64,000 nucleotides of DNA from Pseudobowmanella sp964228145 (GCA_964228145.1 CAXQZJ010000079.1:26354-90353), one strand, 5' to 3'. Positions 36,985-45,859 are shown, counted from the first letter of the stretch. Numbers and translations are program-made. The notes: generated by a model not told the origin, from the sequence alone.

Positions 36985-38797
36985 ACAAAACGATGTCATT
37001 AAACAACTGGTCGACGCACAAATGTTCAGTGAATTAGACGCTGCCCTGGCGCGGTTTTTTCTGGATGCCGGTGAGCACTTGTCAGTGGCTGTTTTTGCCG
37101 GTTACGTATCGAATCAGTTAAGCGCTCAACAAAGTTGTGTAGAGATCCCCTTAGAGGGGCAGCCCCTGCACCCTGTATATGACTTTAGCGGGTCGTTGGC
37201 TGAACAATTGTCTGCAAGTTCGCTGGTGTCTGACACGTTGGGTAATGCGCCTCTGGTTATCGAGGATAATCGTGTGTATTTGCAACGTATTTGGCAGTAT
37301 GAGTCGCGTTTGGCTGAACAAATTTGCGCGCTTGCCGGCAAACAAGATGAATCCGACAGTGTTTCGCTGGCTGCTCATTTAAACCAGCTGTTTGCGGCTC
37401 AACAGGACGGTCATGAAACAGATTGGCAACGTGTGGCGGTGGCCATGGCGGCATGTCAGCGTCTGGCGGTTATAACGGGCGGTCCGGGTACCGGCAAAAC
37501 TACGACGGTGACCAAGCTGTTGGCGCTGCTTCAGGCTCAGCAACAATCCACAGGTAAAAGGTTAAACATTGTTCTTGCTGCACCGACGGGTAAAGCTGCT
37601 GCGCGGCTAAGCGAATCAATTAATGGTGCGATTGATCGTTTGCCTTCTCAATACCGGGACTTGTTACATAGTGACGCCACTACGTTGCACAGGTTAATGG
37701 GTAGTATTCCGGGTAGCAGCCATTTCAGGCACGATAACAACAACCCATTAAACCTCGACGTGCTCCTTATTGATGAAGCGTCGATGGTCGACTTACCCTT
37801 AATGAGTAAAATTTTTGATGCCTTGCCGGATCATGCAAAAGTCGTATTGTTAGGGGACAAAAATCAATTAGCATCAGTAGAAGTGGGCTCAGTTTTAAAC
37901 GATCTGTGTGAATTTAATCAGAACCAGACAGCCTTTGACAGCCGCTTCGCATGCCAGTTAAAGGCTGTTATTCAGGACGCCTTGCCTGAGGTAAAACATC
38001 AGGTAAGCCGACTGCAAAACAATATAGTTGTTTTACAAAAAAGTCACCGGTTTGACGCCCAAGGGGGAATTGGACAACTTGCCACCGCGGTGTTGAATAA
38101 CCAACCGCAGACAATAAGCGCGATTTTTGCACAACATCAGGCTCAACTTATTTGGCACAAGGTACTCGGGCACAAACAACTGCTCGATCGACTTACGCCT
38201 CAGCTAGATGCCTATTTTGATGCTTTGAATCGTGACGATATTGATGCCGCGTTTGAGGCATTATTAGCGCAACAAGTACTTTGTGCGACACGCAAAGGAC
38301 AGTTAGGTGTAGAGAATATTAATCGCTTAGTCGAAGAAATGTTGTTGCAGCGAGGGTGGGTGAACAGTGTTGACGGCCTTTATCAGGGGCGCGCATTGAT
38401 GGTCACTGAGAATGATCATCAGCAAGGTATTTTTAACGGTGACATTGGGATCGTGTGGCCTAATCAACAGGGCTTGCTCAAGGTGTGGTTCATTGCCGAA
38501 CATGGTCAATTGCGGCAAATTCTGCCCAGTAGGGTGCCAGGCGCAGAGAGCCTTTATGCGATGACGGTACATAAAAGTCAGGGATCCGAGTTCAAGCGGG
38601 TTATCTTATGCCTGCCGTCTGATGACGAACCGGGTCTGCAGCGTGGGTTAAACCGGGAGCTGATTTACACGGCCATTACCCGGGCAAAATCCCAGTTCGA
38701 GTTGTGCTCTTCAGCAATGGTTTTACATAAATCCATTGGTAAACACTGCAAACGAGCCTCTGGGTTGGCTCAACGTTTAGGGGTTGCCAATGCGTAA
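36977..38797 (+). CDS. recD: Exodeoxyribonuclease V subunit alpha (RecD)
   Basis: A 606-residue 5'-to-3' SF1B helicase of RecBCD. Walker A is GGPGTGKTTTVTKL, Walker B LLIDEASMVDL, then GDKNQLASVEVGSV and the C-terminal YAMTVHKSQGSEF and ELIYTAITRAK motifs. I chose GTG 36977, which overlaps the recB stop by eight bases and has CAGGAG nine bases upstream; a TTG at 36959 is in frame but precedes that ribosome binding site. The first residue set (FKQNDVIKQLVDA) fits RecD. Confidence 0.95.
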   Translation: MFKQNDVIKQLVDAQMFSELDAALARFFLDAGEHLSVAVFAGYVSNQLSAQQSCVEIPLEGQPLHPVYDFSGSLAEQLSASSLVSDTLGNAPLVIEDNRVYLQRIWQYESRLAEQICALAGKQDESDSVSLAAHLNQLFAAQQDGHETDWQRVAVAMAACQRLAVITGGPGTGKTTTVTKLLALLQAQQQSTGKRLNIVLAAPTGKAAARLSESINGAIDRLPSQYRDLLHSDATTLHRLMGSIPGSSHFRHDNNNPLNLDVLLIDEASMVDLPLMSKIFDALPDHAKVVLLGDKNQLASVEVGSVLNDLCEFNQNQTAFDSRFACQLKAVIQDALPEVKHQVSRLQNNIVVLQKSHRFDAQGGIGQLATAVLNNQPQTISAIFAQHQAQLIWHKVLGHKQLLDRLTPQLDAYFDALNRDDIDAAFEALLAQQVLCATRKGQLGVENINRLVEEMLLQRGWVNSVDGLYQGRALMVTENDHQQGIFNGDIGIVWPNQQGLLKVWFIAEHGQLRQILPSRVPGAESLYAMTVHKSQGSEFKRVILCLPSDDEPGLQRGLNRELIYTAITRAKSQFELCSSAMVLHKSIGKHCKRASGLAQRLGVANA

Positions 38798-39323
38798 TGA
38801 TGCTATTTGGCAGTCGCAACAGTGTTGGGGGAGAGAATTAACTGCAGCGGATGCGAAAGATTTAGTAATTTTATTTAATGATCCTTTGTGTCTAGAGTAC
38901 ATTGGCGATAAAGGGATCAGGACTGAACAGCAGGCAACAACCTATATAAGCCAACAGCAGCATAGTCATAATCAACAAGGATATGCAATGTGGGCAATTT
39001 CGGCCGGGCAAAATAGCTTTGCAGGGGTAGCTGGCTTAGTCAAACGCCCCTTTCTTGCGTTTCCGGATATCGGCTATGCATTGATGCCCAATTATCGTGG
39101 TCAAGGCTTGGCGGTGCGTGCAGCCACCGCCATAACCCAATTAGCGAGTGCGCAGCTGGGGATACCCAAATTGCTCGGGCTCTGCCAATATAATCATCGG
39201 GCATCGATCGCCGTACTAAGAGCATGTGGCATGAGGTTGCAGGCAGAACTCGATGTACCAAGCTTTGGCATTAAAGATTGTGTTATTTATGCTAGCCATG
39301 GCAAGATCTGTGCAGAATCCTGA
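38790..39323 (+). CDS. GNAT-family N-acetyltransferase (RimJ/RimL-like)
   Basis: A 177-residue GNAT protein. It follows the RimJ/RimL-type pattern: FNDPLCLEYIGDKGIRT near the start, then DIGYALMPNYRGQGLAVRAA forming the acetyl-CoA pyrophosphate site and NHRASIAVLRACGMRLQ. The acceptor is unknown. ATG 38790 lies inside the end of recD (overlap of eight bases), so it is probably the fourth cistron of the recC-recB-recD transcript. A TTG at 38784 is a less likely start. Confidence 0.87.
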   Translation: MRNDAIWQSQQCWGRELTAADAKDLVILFNDPLCLEYIGDKGIRTEQQATTYISQQQHSHNQQGYAMWAISAGQNSFAGVAGLVKRPFLAFPDIGYALMPNYRGQGLAVRAATAITQLASAQLGIPKLLGLCQYNHRASIAVLRACGMRLQAELDVPSFGIKDCVIYASHGKICAES

Positions 39324-39342
39324 AACCTAACGATTGTTCTCT

Positions 39343-40962
39343 ATGAGCTCATTGCGACAGCACTTTCCCTTCTTTAAACATCATCCTGAACTCATTTATC
39401 TGGATAGTGCCGCAACCGCGCAAGTGCCTGAGGAGGTAATCGATGCGATTGCAGCGTATTACTCACAATCTAAGGTGAATATACACCGTGGTGCGTATCA
39501 GTTAGCCGATCAAACCACCTCTGACTTTGAACAAGTTAGGGAAAAAGTGGCGGCGTTTATCGGTGCTAATAGATCAGAGCAGATTGTGTTGACCTCGGGA
39601 ACGACAGAAAGCCTGAATATCGTTGCGAACGGACTAGATGATAAATTGCTTGAGGGTGATGAAATTATCCTGGCAGAAGCGTCCCACCATGCATCTATTG
39701 TGCCCTGGATGACACTGGCACAAAGGCGCCACCTAACAATACGCTGGGTGCCCTTGTTGAACAATGGTTGTTCTGATTGGTCCCAATTGGCTCACCTGGT
39801 GTCACCGCGTACTCGCCTAATAATCATACCCCATGGCTCGAATGTTACCGGTGAGTTAGTTGATGTAAAAACACTGCTAGCTGAGCTTCCAAGTCGTGTT
39901 ATTTCGGTGGTCGACGGTGCGCAGGCCATATGTCACAGTGCGGTCAATGTGACAGATCTTAACTGCGACTTTTACGCCTTCAGCGGGCACAAACTGTATG
40001 GTCCGACGGGTGTTGGGGTACTGTATGCTAAATCCCATTGGTTTGAACAATTATCGCCGCTAATCCGCGGAGGAGAAATGATCCAGTCTGTCACCAAAGA
40101 CGCTGTTTCCTACCGACGCGGCTATGCAAAGTTTGAGGCAGGCACTGCCAACATAAGTGGCGTGTTGGGACTAGGGGCGGCAATTGATTGGTGTAATCGA
40201 CACTTGACTCCCGAGGTGTTTAAATATGAAGCATTACTGGCTAAATCGTGCCTGCAGCAGTTATCTGCATTGAGTGGGATTGAGGTGGTCAGTTTTCACC
40301 CTGACGGAATCCCGCTGTTGTTATTCCGACATCGGCAGATTAGCACTCAAGATCTCGCTATTGCATTAGACCGATACAAGATTTGTTGTCGGGCCGGTAT
40401 GCATTGTGCGATGCCAGCCCATCAGGCACTCAATAGTGCGGGGGCCATAAGAGTATCTTTTGCTGCCTATAATACCGACCAAGATGTCAGTCAGTTTATT
40501 GCATGCCTGATAAAGGCGATTGACATACTTAGTGAAGGGCCCCCGAGCACCTTTCAAGATAACGAACATCTTAATCAGGTTAAGGCATTGGTAAACCTGC
40601 GAGACTGGGATGAAAAATATCGCCAGATTTTGCGCATGGCTAAAGCATTACCTGATGGTGCTGGTCAATTACGTCATCCGCAACATAAAGTTGAAGGTTG
40701 CGAAACCAACGTCTGGCTGGTTTGTTATCATGGCAATCACCAATGGCACTTTGAGGCGGATGCCGACAGCAAAGTGATACGTGGATTGCTGTATATCCTC
40801 TTAGCGCCTTTGCAGTACCAAAGCTCAGGTGTCATATCTGCGTTTGATGGAAAGGCCTGGCTCGACGAGTTGGGAATTGGACGGTTCTTATCGGCCAGTC
40901 GTCACAATGGACTGGCCGCAGTATTACGTGTCATTCAATCAAAGGTCATTGAGTTGGCGTAA
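39343..40962 (+). CDS. csdA: Fused cysteine desulfurase-sulfur acceptor protein (CsdA-CsdE)
   Basis: A 539-residue fusion. Residues 1 to about 400 are a class V PLP cysteine desulfurase of the SufS/CsdA group, with PLP lysine in AFSGHKLYGPTG (Lys217) and persulfide cysteine in CRAGMHCAMP (Cys355). Residues from about 412 to 539 are a SufE/CsdE domain with its sulfur-accepting cysteine in VEGCETNVWL (Cys453). In E. coli these are separate proteins, CsdA and CsdE, where CsdE takes sulfur from CsdA and interacts with CsdL/TcdA. The linker is about 12 residues with no stop. ATG 39343 is the first Met; a TTG at 39334 is possible, and no strong ribosome binding site is seen. Its 3' end overlaps tcdA by 24 bases, convergently. 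Confidence 0.93.
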   Translation: MSSLRQHFPFFKHHPELIYLDSAATAQVPEEVIDAIAAYYSQSKVNIHRGAYQLADQTTSDFEQVREKVAAFIGANRSEQIVLTSGTTESLNIVANGLDDKLLEGDEIILAEASHHASIVPWMTLAQRRHLTIRWVPLLNNGCSDWSQLAHLVSPRTRLIIIPHGSNVTGELVDVKTLLAELPSRVISVVDGAQAICHSAVNVTDLNCDFYAFSGHKLYGPTGVGVLYAKSHWFEQLSPLIRGGEMIQSVTKDAVSYRRGYAKFEAGTANISGVLGLGAAIDWCNRHLTPEVFKYEALLAKSCLQQLSALSGIEVVSFHPDGIPLLLFRHRQISTQDLAIALDRYKICCRAGMHCAMPAHQALNSAGAIRVSFAAYNTDQDVSQFIACLIKAIDILSEGPPSTFQDNEHLNQVKALVNLRDWDEKYRQILRMAKALPDGAGQLRHPQHKVEGCETNVWLVCYHGNHQWHFEADADSKVIRGLLYILLAPLQYQSSGVISAFDGKAWLDELGIGRFLSASRHNGLAAVLRVIQSKVIELA

Positions 40963-41745
40963 CCGCCGCTGGGTAAGCTTTTCCAACACCTTGGATACGG
41001 CAACAAAGCCAAAGGTGGCGGTGACCACGACCGCTGCGCCAAAGCCGGTCTGACAGTCGAGTTTAAGGCTACCGGAATTGTCAGGTTTGGTCTGGCACGC
41101 CTCGCCATTACCATCGGGATAACGTAATTGCTCAGTGGAAAAGACACAATCAACGGCGAACTTTCGTTTCGGGTTTTTGCTGAAGCCGTAATCGCTTCTT
41201 AATGTGCTACGGACTTTTGAGGCGAGAGGATCCTGTATGGTTTTAGCCAGGTCACCGACATTGATTTTGGTCGGATCTGTCTGACCTCCGGCACCACCAA
41301 TGGTAATGACAGGAATTTTTGCGCGTTTACAATGCGCAATAATCGCGGCTTTTGCTTTAACGCTATCGGTCGCTTCAATAACGTAATCAAACCCGCGCTC
41401 TGCACTTAAATGCTCAGTGACATTTTGTGGGGTAACAAAATCATCAACGCAATTGACCTGACACTCAGGATTAATGCTCACTATTCGCTGTTGCATCGCC
41501 TCGGTTTTATCTTGCCCAATGCTGTTGGTCAGGGCATGAATTTGACGATTGGTGTTACTCACGCAGATATCATCAAGATCGATTAGAGTAATCTGGCCTA
41601 TCGCAGTCCTTGCCAGGGCTTCGGCAACCCAACTTCCCACTCCTCCAATTCCAATCACTGCAATATGGGCGTCACAAAACCATTGCGTAGCCTGACGCCC
41701 ATAAAGACGTTGAGTGCCACCAAATCGACGGTCGAAATCCTGCAT
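40939..41745 (-). CDS. tcdA: tRNA threonylcarbamoyladenosine dehydratase TcdA (CsdL)
   Basis: A 268-residue E1-like enzyme that converts t6A37 to cyclic ct6A in ANN-decoding tRNAs using ATP. The ATP-binding GIGGVGSWVAEALART is near residues 33-48, and IDLDDICVSNTNRQ, GGAGGQTDPTKI and KRKFAVDCVFSTE follow as in TcdA. In E. coli it is linked with csdA and csdE, which supports sulfur relay, though its chemistry does not clearly need sulfur. Here it faces csdA-csdE, and the two coding ends overlap by 24 bases. Confidence 0.95.
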   Translation of the reverse strand: MQDFDRRFGGTQRLYGRQATQWFCDAHIAVIGIGGVGSWVAEALARTAIGQITLIDLDDICVSNTNRQIHALTNSIGQDKTEAMQQRIVSINPECQVNCVDDFVTPQNVTEHLSAERGFDYVIEATDSVKAKAAIIAHCKRAKIPVITIGGAGGQTDPTKINVGDLAKTIQDPLASKVRSTLRSDYGFSKNPKRKFAVDCVFSTEQLRYPDGNGEACQTKPDNSGSLKLDCQTGFGAAVVVTATFGFVAVSKVLEKLTQRRLRQLNDL

Positions 41746-41889
41746 AGAAACATAAATAATTAAAAATAAAGGCCGATTGTAACACGTAGCAGGGTTCCCT
41801 CAGTAGTGACAAAACATGTTATGCTGGTGAATATATGAACGATTAATGGATTGGATCGTACAACTGGCGCAAAAACTAACGGAGATAGT

Positions 41890-42723
41890 ATGCAACAACG
41901 CCATATTCAACAGCAGATAACGGGAATCAATACCAGTGATGGTGCAGGTGTAAAGTTAAATCGTCTGATAGCGCAACCTTCGCTGCGCTACCTCGATCCT
42001 TTTCTTTTGTTTGATGAGTTTAACAGTGATGAGGCCAGCGACTATATCGCCGGCTTTCCGGAGCATCCACATCGTGGCTTCCAAACGGTAACCTATATGC
42101 TGCAAGGAAAAATGGAGCATAAAGATTCGTTGGGTAATCGTGGTGTCGTGCAGTCAGGCGGGATTCAGTGGATGAATGCCGGTCGTGGGATTGTGCATTC
42201 TGAAATGCCATTACAAACTCAAGGCAAAATGCGGGGGTTCCAGCTTTGGGTTAATTTACCGTCTGCACAGAAAATGTCGGCACCGGATTATCAGGATATC
42301 AGCCCTGATGCGGTACCCGTTGTGAGACATCATGGTGTGTCGGTCAAGGTCTTGGCTGGCGAGTTTTTAGATGTAGTGGGACCGGTACATGGCGGTGCAA
42401 CTGAGCCCTTGTTTCTCGACGTTAGTACTGAACAGCCAGCACCGCTGTGCTTACCTATTGCTTCGTCTAAAAATGCGTTTGTTTATTGTATTGACGGCAA
42501 GATCGAAATTCAGGGCCGGTTGATTCAGACGGGCGAACTTGCAGTACTCAGTGATGGCAACGCGCTGACTCTCAAGTTAAAAACAAATTCACGGTGCCTG
42601 CTGGTGGCGGGGAGACCCTGCGGGGAACCGATAGTGCAGTATGGACCTATTGTTATGAACACCCAAGAAGAAATTGAACAAGCGTTGAGTGAACTGAAAA
42701 CTGGCCGCTTTATTCAGAGCTAG
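41890..42723 (+). CDS. Pirin family protein
   Basis: A 277-residue bicupin of the pirin family. The metal-binding pattern is present: PHPHRGFQTVTY-type segment (FPEHPHRGFQTVTYMLQG), then MEHKDSLGNRGVVQSGGIQWMNAGRGIVHSE. Some bacterial pirins, such as E. coli YhhW, have quercetinase activity, but the natural substrate is generally unknown. I chose ATG 41890 with CGGAG upstream over a TTG at 41851. Its TAG stop is part of a CTAG shared with the convergent receiver-TPR gene. Confidence 0.92.
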   Translation: MQQRHIQQQITGINTSDGAGVKLNRLIAQPSLRYLDPFLLFDEFNSDEASDYIAGFPEHPHRGFQTVTYMLQGKMEHKDSLGNRGVVQSGGIQWMNAGRGIVHSEMPLQTQGKMRGFQLWVNLPSAQKMSAPDYQDISPDAVPVVRHHGVSVKVLAGEFLDVVGPVHGGATEPLFLDVSTEQPAPLCLPIASSKNAFVYCIDGKIEIQGRLIQTGELAVLSDGNALTLKLKTNSRCLLVAGRPCGEPIVQYGPIVMNTQEEIEQALSELKTGRFIQS

Positions 42724-44351
42724 GGTAAATAAGGCTTTAATTGGGGATAAAGCTGACGCCACTGTTTGTTTTGTTGTTCAGTTTTCGGTAACCGCTGTAA
42801 TTGGCGGTTTAGTTCATAGCAGTCTTTGTTTAAATCCGGGTCTGGTTGACGTAAATGGCTTTGCATTTTTATCGCAAGGGTTACCATGGCGAGCTGAATG
42901 TTGACACTGCTGGGTGATAAAGTTAAAGCCTGCTTGAAATGTTGATAAGCAGAACGATACTGGCCTTGTTGCTGGGCGCTTTTGGCATCGTGTAAAAGCG
43001 CCTCCAGCTCAGACAATACCTCAGCGCTCGCTTCCTGAATTTGCTCAATTCTTTGTTTTGCCAGTGGTTCAAGTTGGCTCATTTCAACATTATTCATCAA
43101 ACTGGCAAGCTGGTCATAGGCACCGAGTTGATCCATTAATATCGCGCTGTCGGCGATTAAATGAGGCGATAAGGAAGCGGTATCTGATGGGCTGGCAGCG
43201 GAAAGTGCTTCTCTGGCCGCATTTAATTGCCCCTGCAACGCCTCTATTCGTCCCTTGATGAGTAAGGTAAAGGTATCGTAATTGAAACTACTATCCGACT
43301 TAACCAAGTCAGATTGCTTTTCTTTTTGAAGTTGCCCCAATGCCTGTTGGTGTAATTGGTCGGCCTGACTTTTATCTTCACAATGCTCTGCTTGATCGAC
43401 AATGGCCCGAATATAGTTACATAAATGTCCGACGCTTCGATGGATGGAATGTCGTGTCTGCTCCAGCATCTGCAAACAACATTGTTTGGCAAACTCAAAG
43501 TCGCCTGCGGCCTGAGAAATTTCACATCCCAGATACTGACGATCAATGGAATGTGGTGCTAAATCAATCGCTTGTTTTACTTCAATGCACGCTTGGGACA
43601 GCTGGTCTGCACGCAGTAAACACTGAGCAAGAACTTCATGTGCGTCAGGCGCGACCATACGGTTATCCAGAATAGAGCGGGCTGTTTCCGTGGCATCAGT
43701 AAACTGCTGCAAGTAGAGTTGCGTGCGAGCCATGGCAATAACTGCCCAGGGTAATTGTTGATCGTTGAGTAAAGGCGTCAAAAATTGCAGGGCTTTTTTG
43801 TAGTCACCTAGTCGCCAGAGTAATTCAATCAGAATAATTGAACAAAACTGCCGATAACGACTGGTTTTATCCATTTCCTTTTTGCACGAGATAATAGCTT
43901 GCTTGATGTCATTATCCGCAAGAGCGGCATAAATGGGCTTCAATTGACGTCGCCGGCCCATCGCTTTAGCCATTCTGATTGACAGGGTGGGTGGACTGAA
44001 CGGCTTTAAGATGTAGTCATCTGGTTGTATCTCTGCTTTACCCATTAGAGGAGGGCGCTGTAGCTCTTCGCTGACTAATAGAAACAGGGTAGACACGTCG
44101 ATGAGGTTATTAACCCGTAACAGCTCCAGCAATTGCAGTCCGGTAGGACCGTTTCCTAATTTCAGATCACTGATTATGATATCAAAGGCACTGGCCTGGC
44201 ATAGCTTTGCAGCCTGCGCCGCATCTTTGGCGATTGCGATATTCGAGCCCCCTAATGTTTCCATTGAACGCTTGAGTAGTTGCAGACTGGTGGAGTTTGC
44301 ATCGATCAGGAGAATCGGTTTGTCGTGCAATGAAAAAGTCGGTGAAGTCAA
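42720..44351 (-). CDS. Response-regulator receiver fused to TPR repeats
   Basis: A 543-residue protein with an N-terminal CheY-like receiver (about 10-130) and a long all-helical TPR region (about 140-540), and no DNA-binding or enzymatic output domain. The likely phospho-acceptor is Asp62 in IIISDLKLG, with Ser94 and Lys116 (ILKPF) in switch positions. The acidic pocket is reduced: LLIDAN has one Asp where most receivers have two acids. The best start is TTG 44351, with CAGGAG six bases upstream; an ATG at 44402 is in frame but adds 17 residues spanning that ribosome binding site. It probably works through protein-protein contacts; no histidine kinase is adjacent. Confidence 0.85.
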   Translation of the reverse strand: MTSPTFSLHDKPILLIDANSTSLQLLKRSMETLGGSNIAIAKDAAQAAKLCQASAFDIIISDLKLGNGPTGLQLLELLRVNNLIDVSTLFLLVSEELQRPPLMGKAEIQPDDYILKPFSPPTLSIRMAKAMGRRRQLKPIYAALADNDIKQAIISCKKEMDKTSRYRQFCSIILIELLWRLGDYKKALQFLTPLLNDQQLPWAVIAMARTQLYLQQFTDATETARSILDNRMVAPDAHEVLAQCLLRADQLSQACIEVKQAIDLAPHSIDRQYLGCEISQAAGDFEFAKQCCLQMLEQTRHSIHRSVGHLCNYIRAIVDQAEHCEDKSQADQLHQQALGQLQKEKQSDLVKSDSSFNYDTFTLLIKGRIEALQGQLNAAREALSAASPSDTASLSPHLIADSAILMDQLGAYDQLASLMNNVEMSQLEPLAKQRIEQIQEASAEVLSELEALLHDAKSAQQQGQYRSAYQHFKQALTLSPSSVNIQLAMVTLAIKMQSHLRQPDPDLNKDCYELNRQLQRLPKTEQQNKQWRQLYPQLKPYLP

Positions 44352-44476
44352 AAGATACTCCTGATGGGCAATATAGGACAAATATTTGTAGAAAATCGTC
44401 ATAAACGCAAGCCAACTTTCGTTAAGATTTTCAACCTATTGCCGATAAAAACATACCTTAATGCCGAGTTTTATTG

Positions 44477-44971
44477 ATGCAGACAATTGACATACTGAAT
44501 CTCAATGCCGAACTGAATGGGGAGGTCAATAAAAGCCTAACTCAACACGGTGAAGCTGCGCGGTTTGCGTTGATTCTTGCTGCCATGGAGCAAGACTTTA
44601 GTCAAAGAGTCAGTATTACCAGTGGTAAAGACATTCCGGCTTCTGTGCCACCTGCATCACTCTATCGTCGACCTGCGCTATATGCTGCGAGCAAAGATAT
44701 TGATTCACAGCAACACGCAGACGCGCTTCAAAAAGGTGGGGTTACTGCTTTGCGGTTGATTGATTGTCTTCACCCTCAGGCACTGGCCTTCCAGGCTGCA
44801 AAAATTCCAATTCCATCGGATGTGATTCATAACTGTGACAGCCATACCCAACAGCGTCTTAGTGAGCGTTATCGTTCGAATGAACAAGATAGCAATAAAC
44901 AACCTGAGATCCACGAGGATCCTACGCTGCTAGCATCCATTCTTGATGAAATCCACAGCTCAGCGGCGTGA
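44477..44971 (+). CDS. VC2046/SO_2500-like protein of unknown function
   Basis: A 164-residue soluble protein. Its length and N-terminal pattern (LNLNAELNGEVNKSLTQHGEAARFALILAAMEQDF) resemble the uncharacterised VC2046/SO_2500 family of vibrios and alteromonads; this match is from memory of the pattern and is moderate. No function is known. ATG 44477 has only a weak leader, and a TTG at 44474 is adjacent. It is divergent from the receiver-TPR gene, and its last 12 bases overlap the convergent ychJ-like gene. Confidence 0.65.
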   Translation: MQTIDILNLNAELNGEVNKSLTQHGEAARFALILAAMEQDFSQRVSITSGKDIPASVPPASLYRRPALYAASKDIDSQQHADALQKGGVTALRLIDCLHPQALAFQAAKIPIPSDVIHNCDSHTQQRLSERYRSNEQDSNKQPEIHEDPTLLASILDEIHSSAA

Positions 44972-45430
44972 ACCGTGACATCGTTTAAATTTTTTGCCAG
45001 ATTGACAAGGGCAGGGAAGATTACCCGGATTCTTGATTTTACCACTGCCGCGGCTAATCTCTCCATCCTGATACACCCATCGATTAGATTCTAAAATAAA
45101 ACTTGAACGTTCACGTAGTTCAAATAACCCACCCTGTTCAAGATAAAAGGCGGAAAATTCAACCTGCTGGGTACTCTCATTGATTGACTCATGCTCATGA
45201 ACCAGTAAGCCAATCCATTCAGTACCGGTCATACTCTGTTGTAACTGCGTGCGAGACGGGCAGTGTTGGCTAGCCCAACTGTACTCTAAGTAATCGATGT
45301 CGTTACGTTTAAATGCGGTATAACGTGAGCGCATCAATTCTTTGGCATCTGACGGTGCAATACCTTGATTGATTAATCTGTCACAACATTCAGCTGCACT
45401 ACTACCACTTAAACACTCACATTTTTGCAT
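44960..45430 (-). CDS. ychJ: YchJ-family protein with SEC-C zinc motif
   Basis: A 156-residue protein of the YchJ (UPF0225) type. It has an N-terminal cysteine cluster (KCECLSGSSAAECCD), the central AKELMRSRYTAFKRNDIDYL, and the C-terminal SEC-C zinc motif CPCQSGKKFKRCHG. SEC-C motifs bind zinc and often aid protein interactions, as in SecA; YchJ's own role is unknown. It starts five bases after sulA on the same strand, so it may be SOS-induced by readthrough. It overlaps the VC2046-like gene by 12 bases at the 3' end. Confidence 0.88.
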   Translation of the reverse strand: MQKCECLSGSSAAECCDRLINQGIAPSDAKELMRSRYTAFKRNDIDYLEYSWASQHCPSRTQLQQSMTGTEWIGLLVHEHESINESTQQVEFSAFYLEQGGLFELRERSSFILESNRWVYQDGEISRGSGKIKNPGNLPCPCQSGKKFKRCHGSRR

Positions 45431-45435
45431 TAATG

Positions 45436-45816
45436 CTACCAGGGTCCGTATACCAAGTTCTCTTGTTTGCTTTGGCGTAAGTTAATCAGTGTCACTTTGT
45501 AAAGGACGCAAAGCATTTTCAGTACGCGATAATCGCTTTGAGCTATATCCAAATCCTGAACAAGAATACAGCCAGCCTGGCCGCACTTGATGAGTTTTTT
45601 CAACCACTGCAAAAGCACATCACCCGAAGGCTTTTTCATCGCGATACAATGCTCTAAAGGATACTGGATAGAGAGGTTATCAGCCAGTACATACATCCAT
45701 TTACGTTGCTGCTGGTATTGGCACAACAAGGGCGCCAGATTAGCCTGCCGATCCATATCGATTGTCATAACCTGATGTTGTGCGAAACCTTGTTCAATTC
45801 TTTCTACGGTAGCCAT
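45436..45816 (-). CDS. sulA: SOS cell-division inhibitor SulA
   Basis: A 126-residue protein matching the SulA family in its core (LAPLLCQYQQQRKWMYVL, then VLLQWLKKLIKCGQAGCILV), shorter than E. coli SulA (169). SulA binds FtsZ and blocks septation during DNA damage. The SOS assignment is strongly supported by two consensus LexA boxes just upstream. ATG 45816 sits after AGGTGAA; the frame is open to 45879, but that extension runs through the LexA boxes. The E. coli C-terminal Lon-recognition tail (LYH) is absent; it ends in GPW. Confidence 0.88.
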   Translation of the reverse strand: MATVERIEQGFAQHQVMTIDMDRQANLAPLLCQYQQQRKWMYVLADNLSIQYPLEHCIAMKKPSGDVLLQWLKKLIKCGQAGCILVQDLDIAQSDYRVLKMLCVLYKVTLINLRQSKQENLVYGPW

Positions 45817-45825
45817 TGCATTCAC

Positions 45826-45841
45826 CTGTGTATTTATACAG
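45826..45841 (-). promoter_or_regulatory. LexA (SOS) box proximal to sulA
   Basis: The 16-mer CTGTGTATTTATACAG fits the consensus CTG-N10-CAG. It lies 10 bases upstream of the sulA start codon, downstream of the candidate -10. Confidence 0.9.
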
Positions 45842-45859
45842 TATGGATATACAGTAGTA

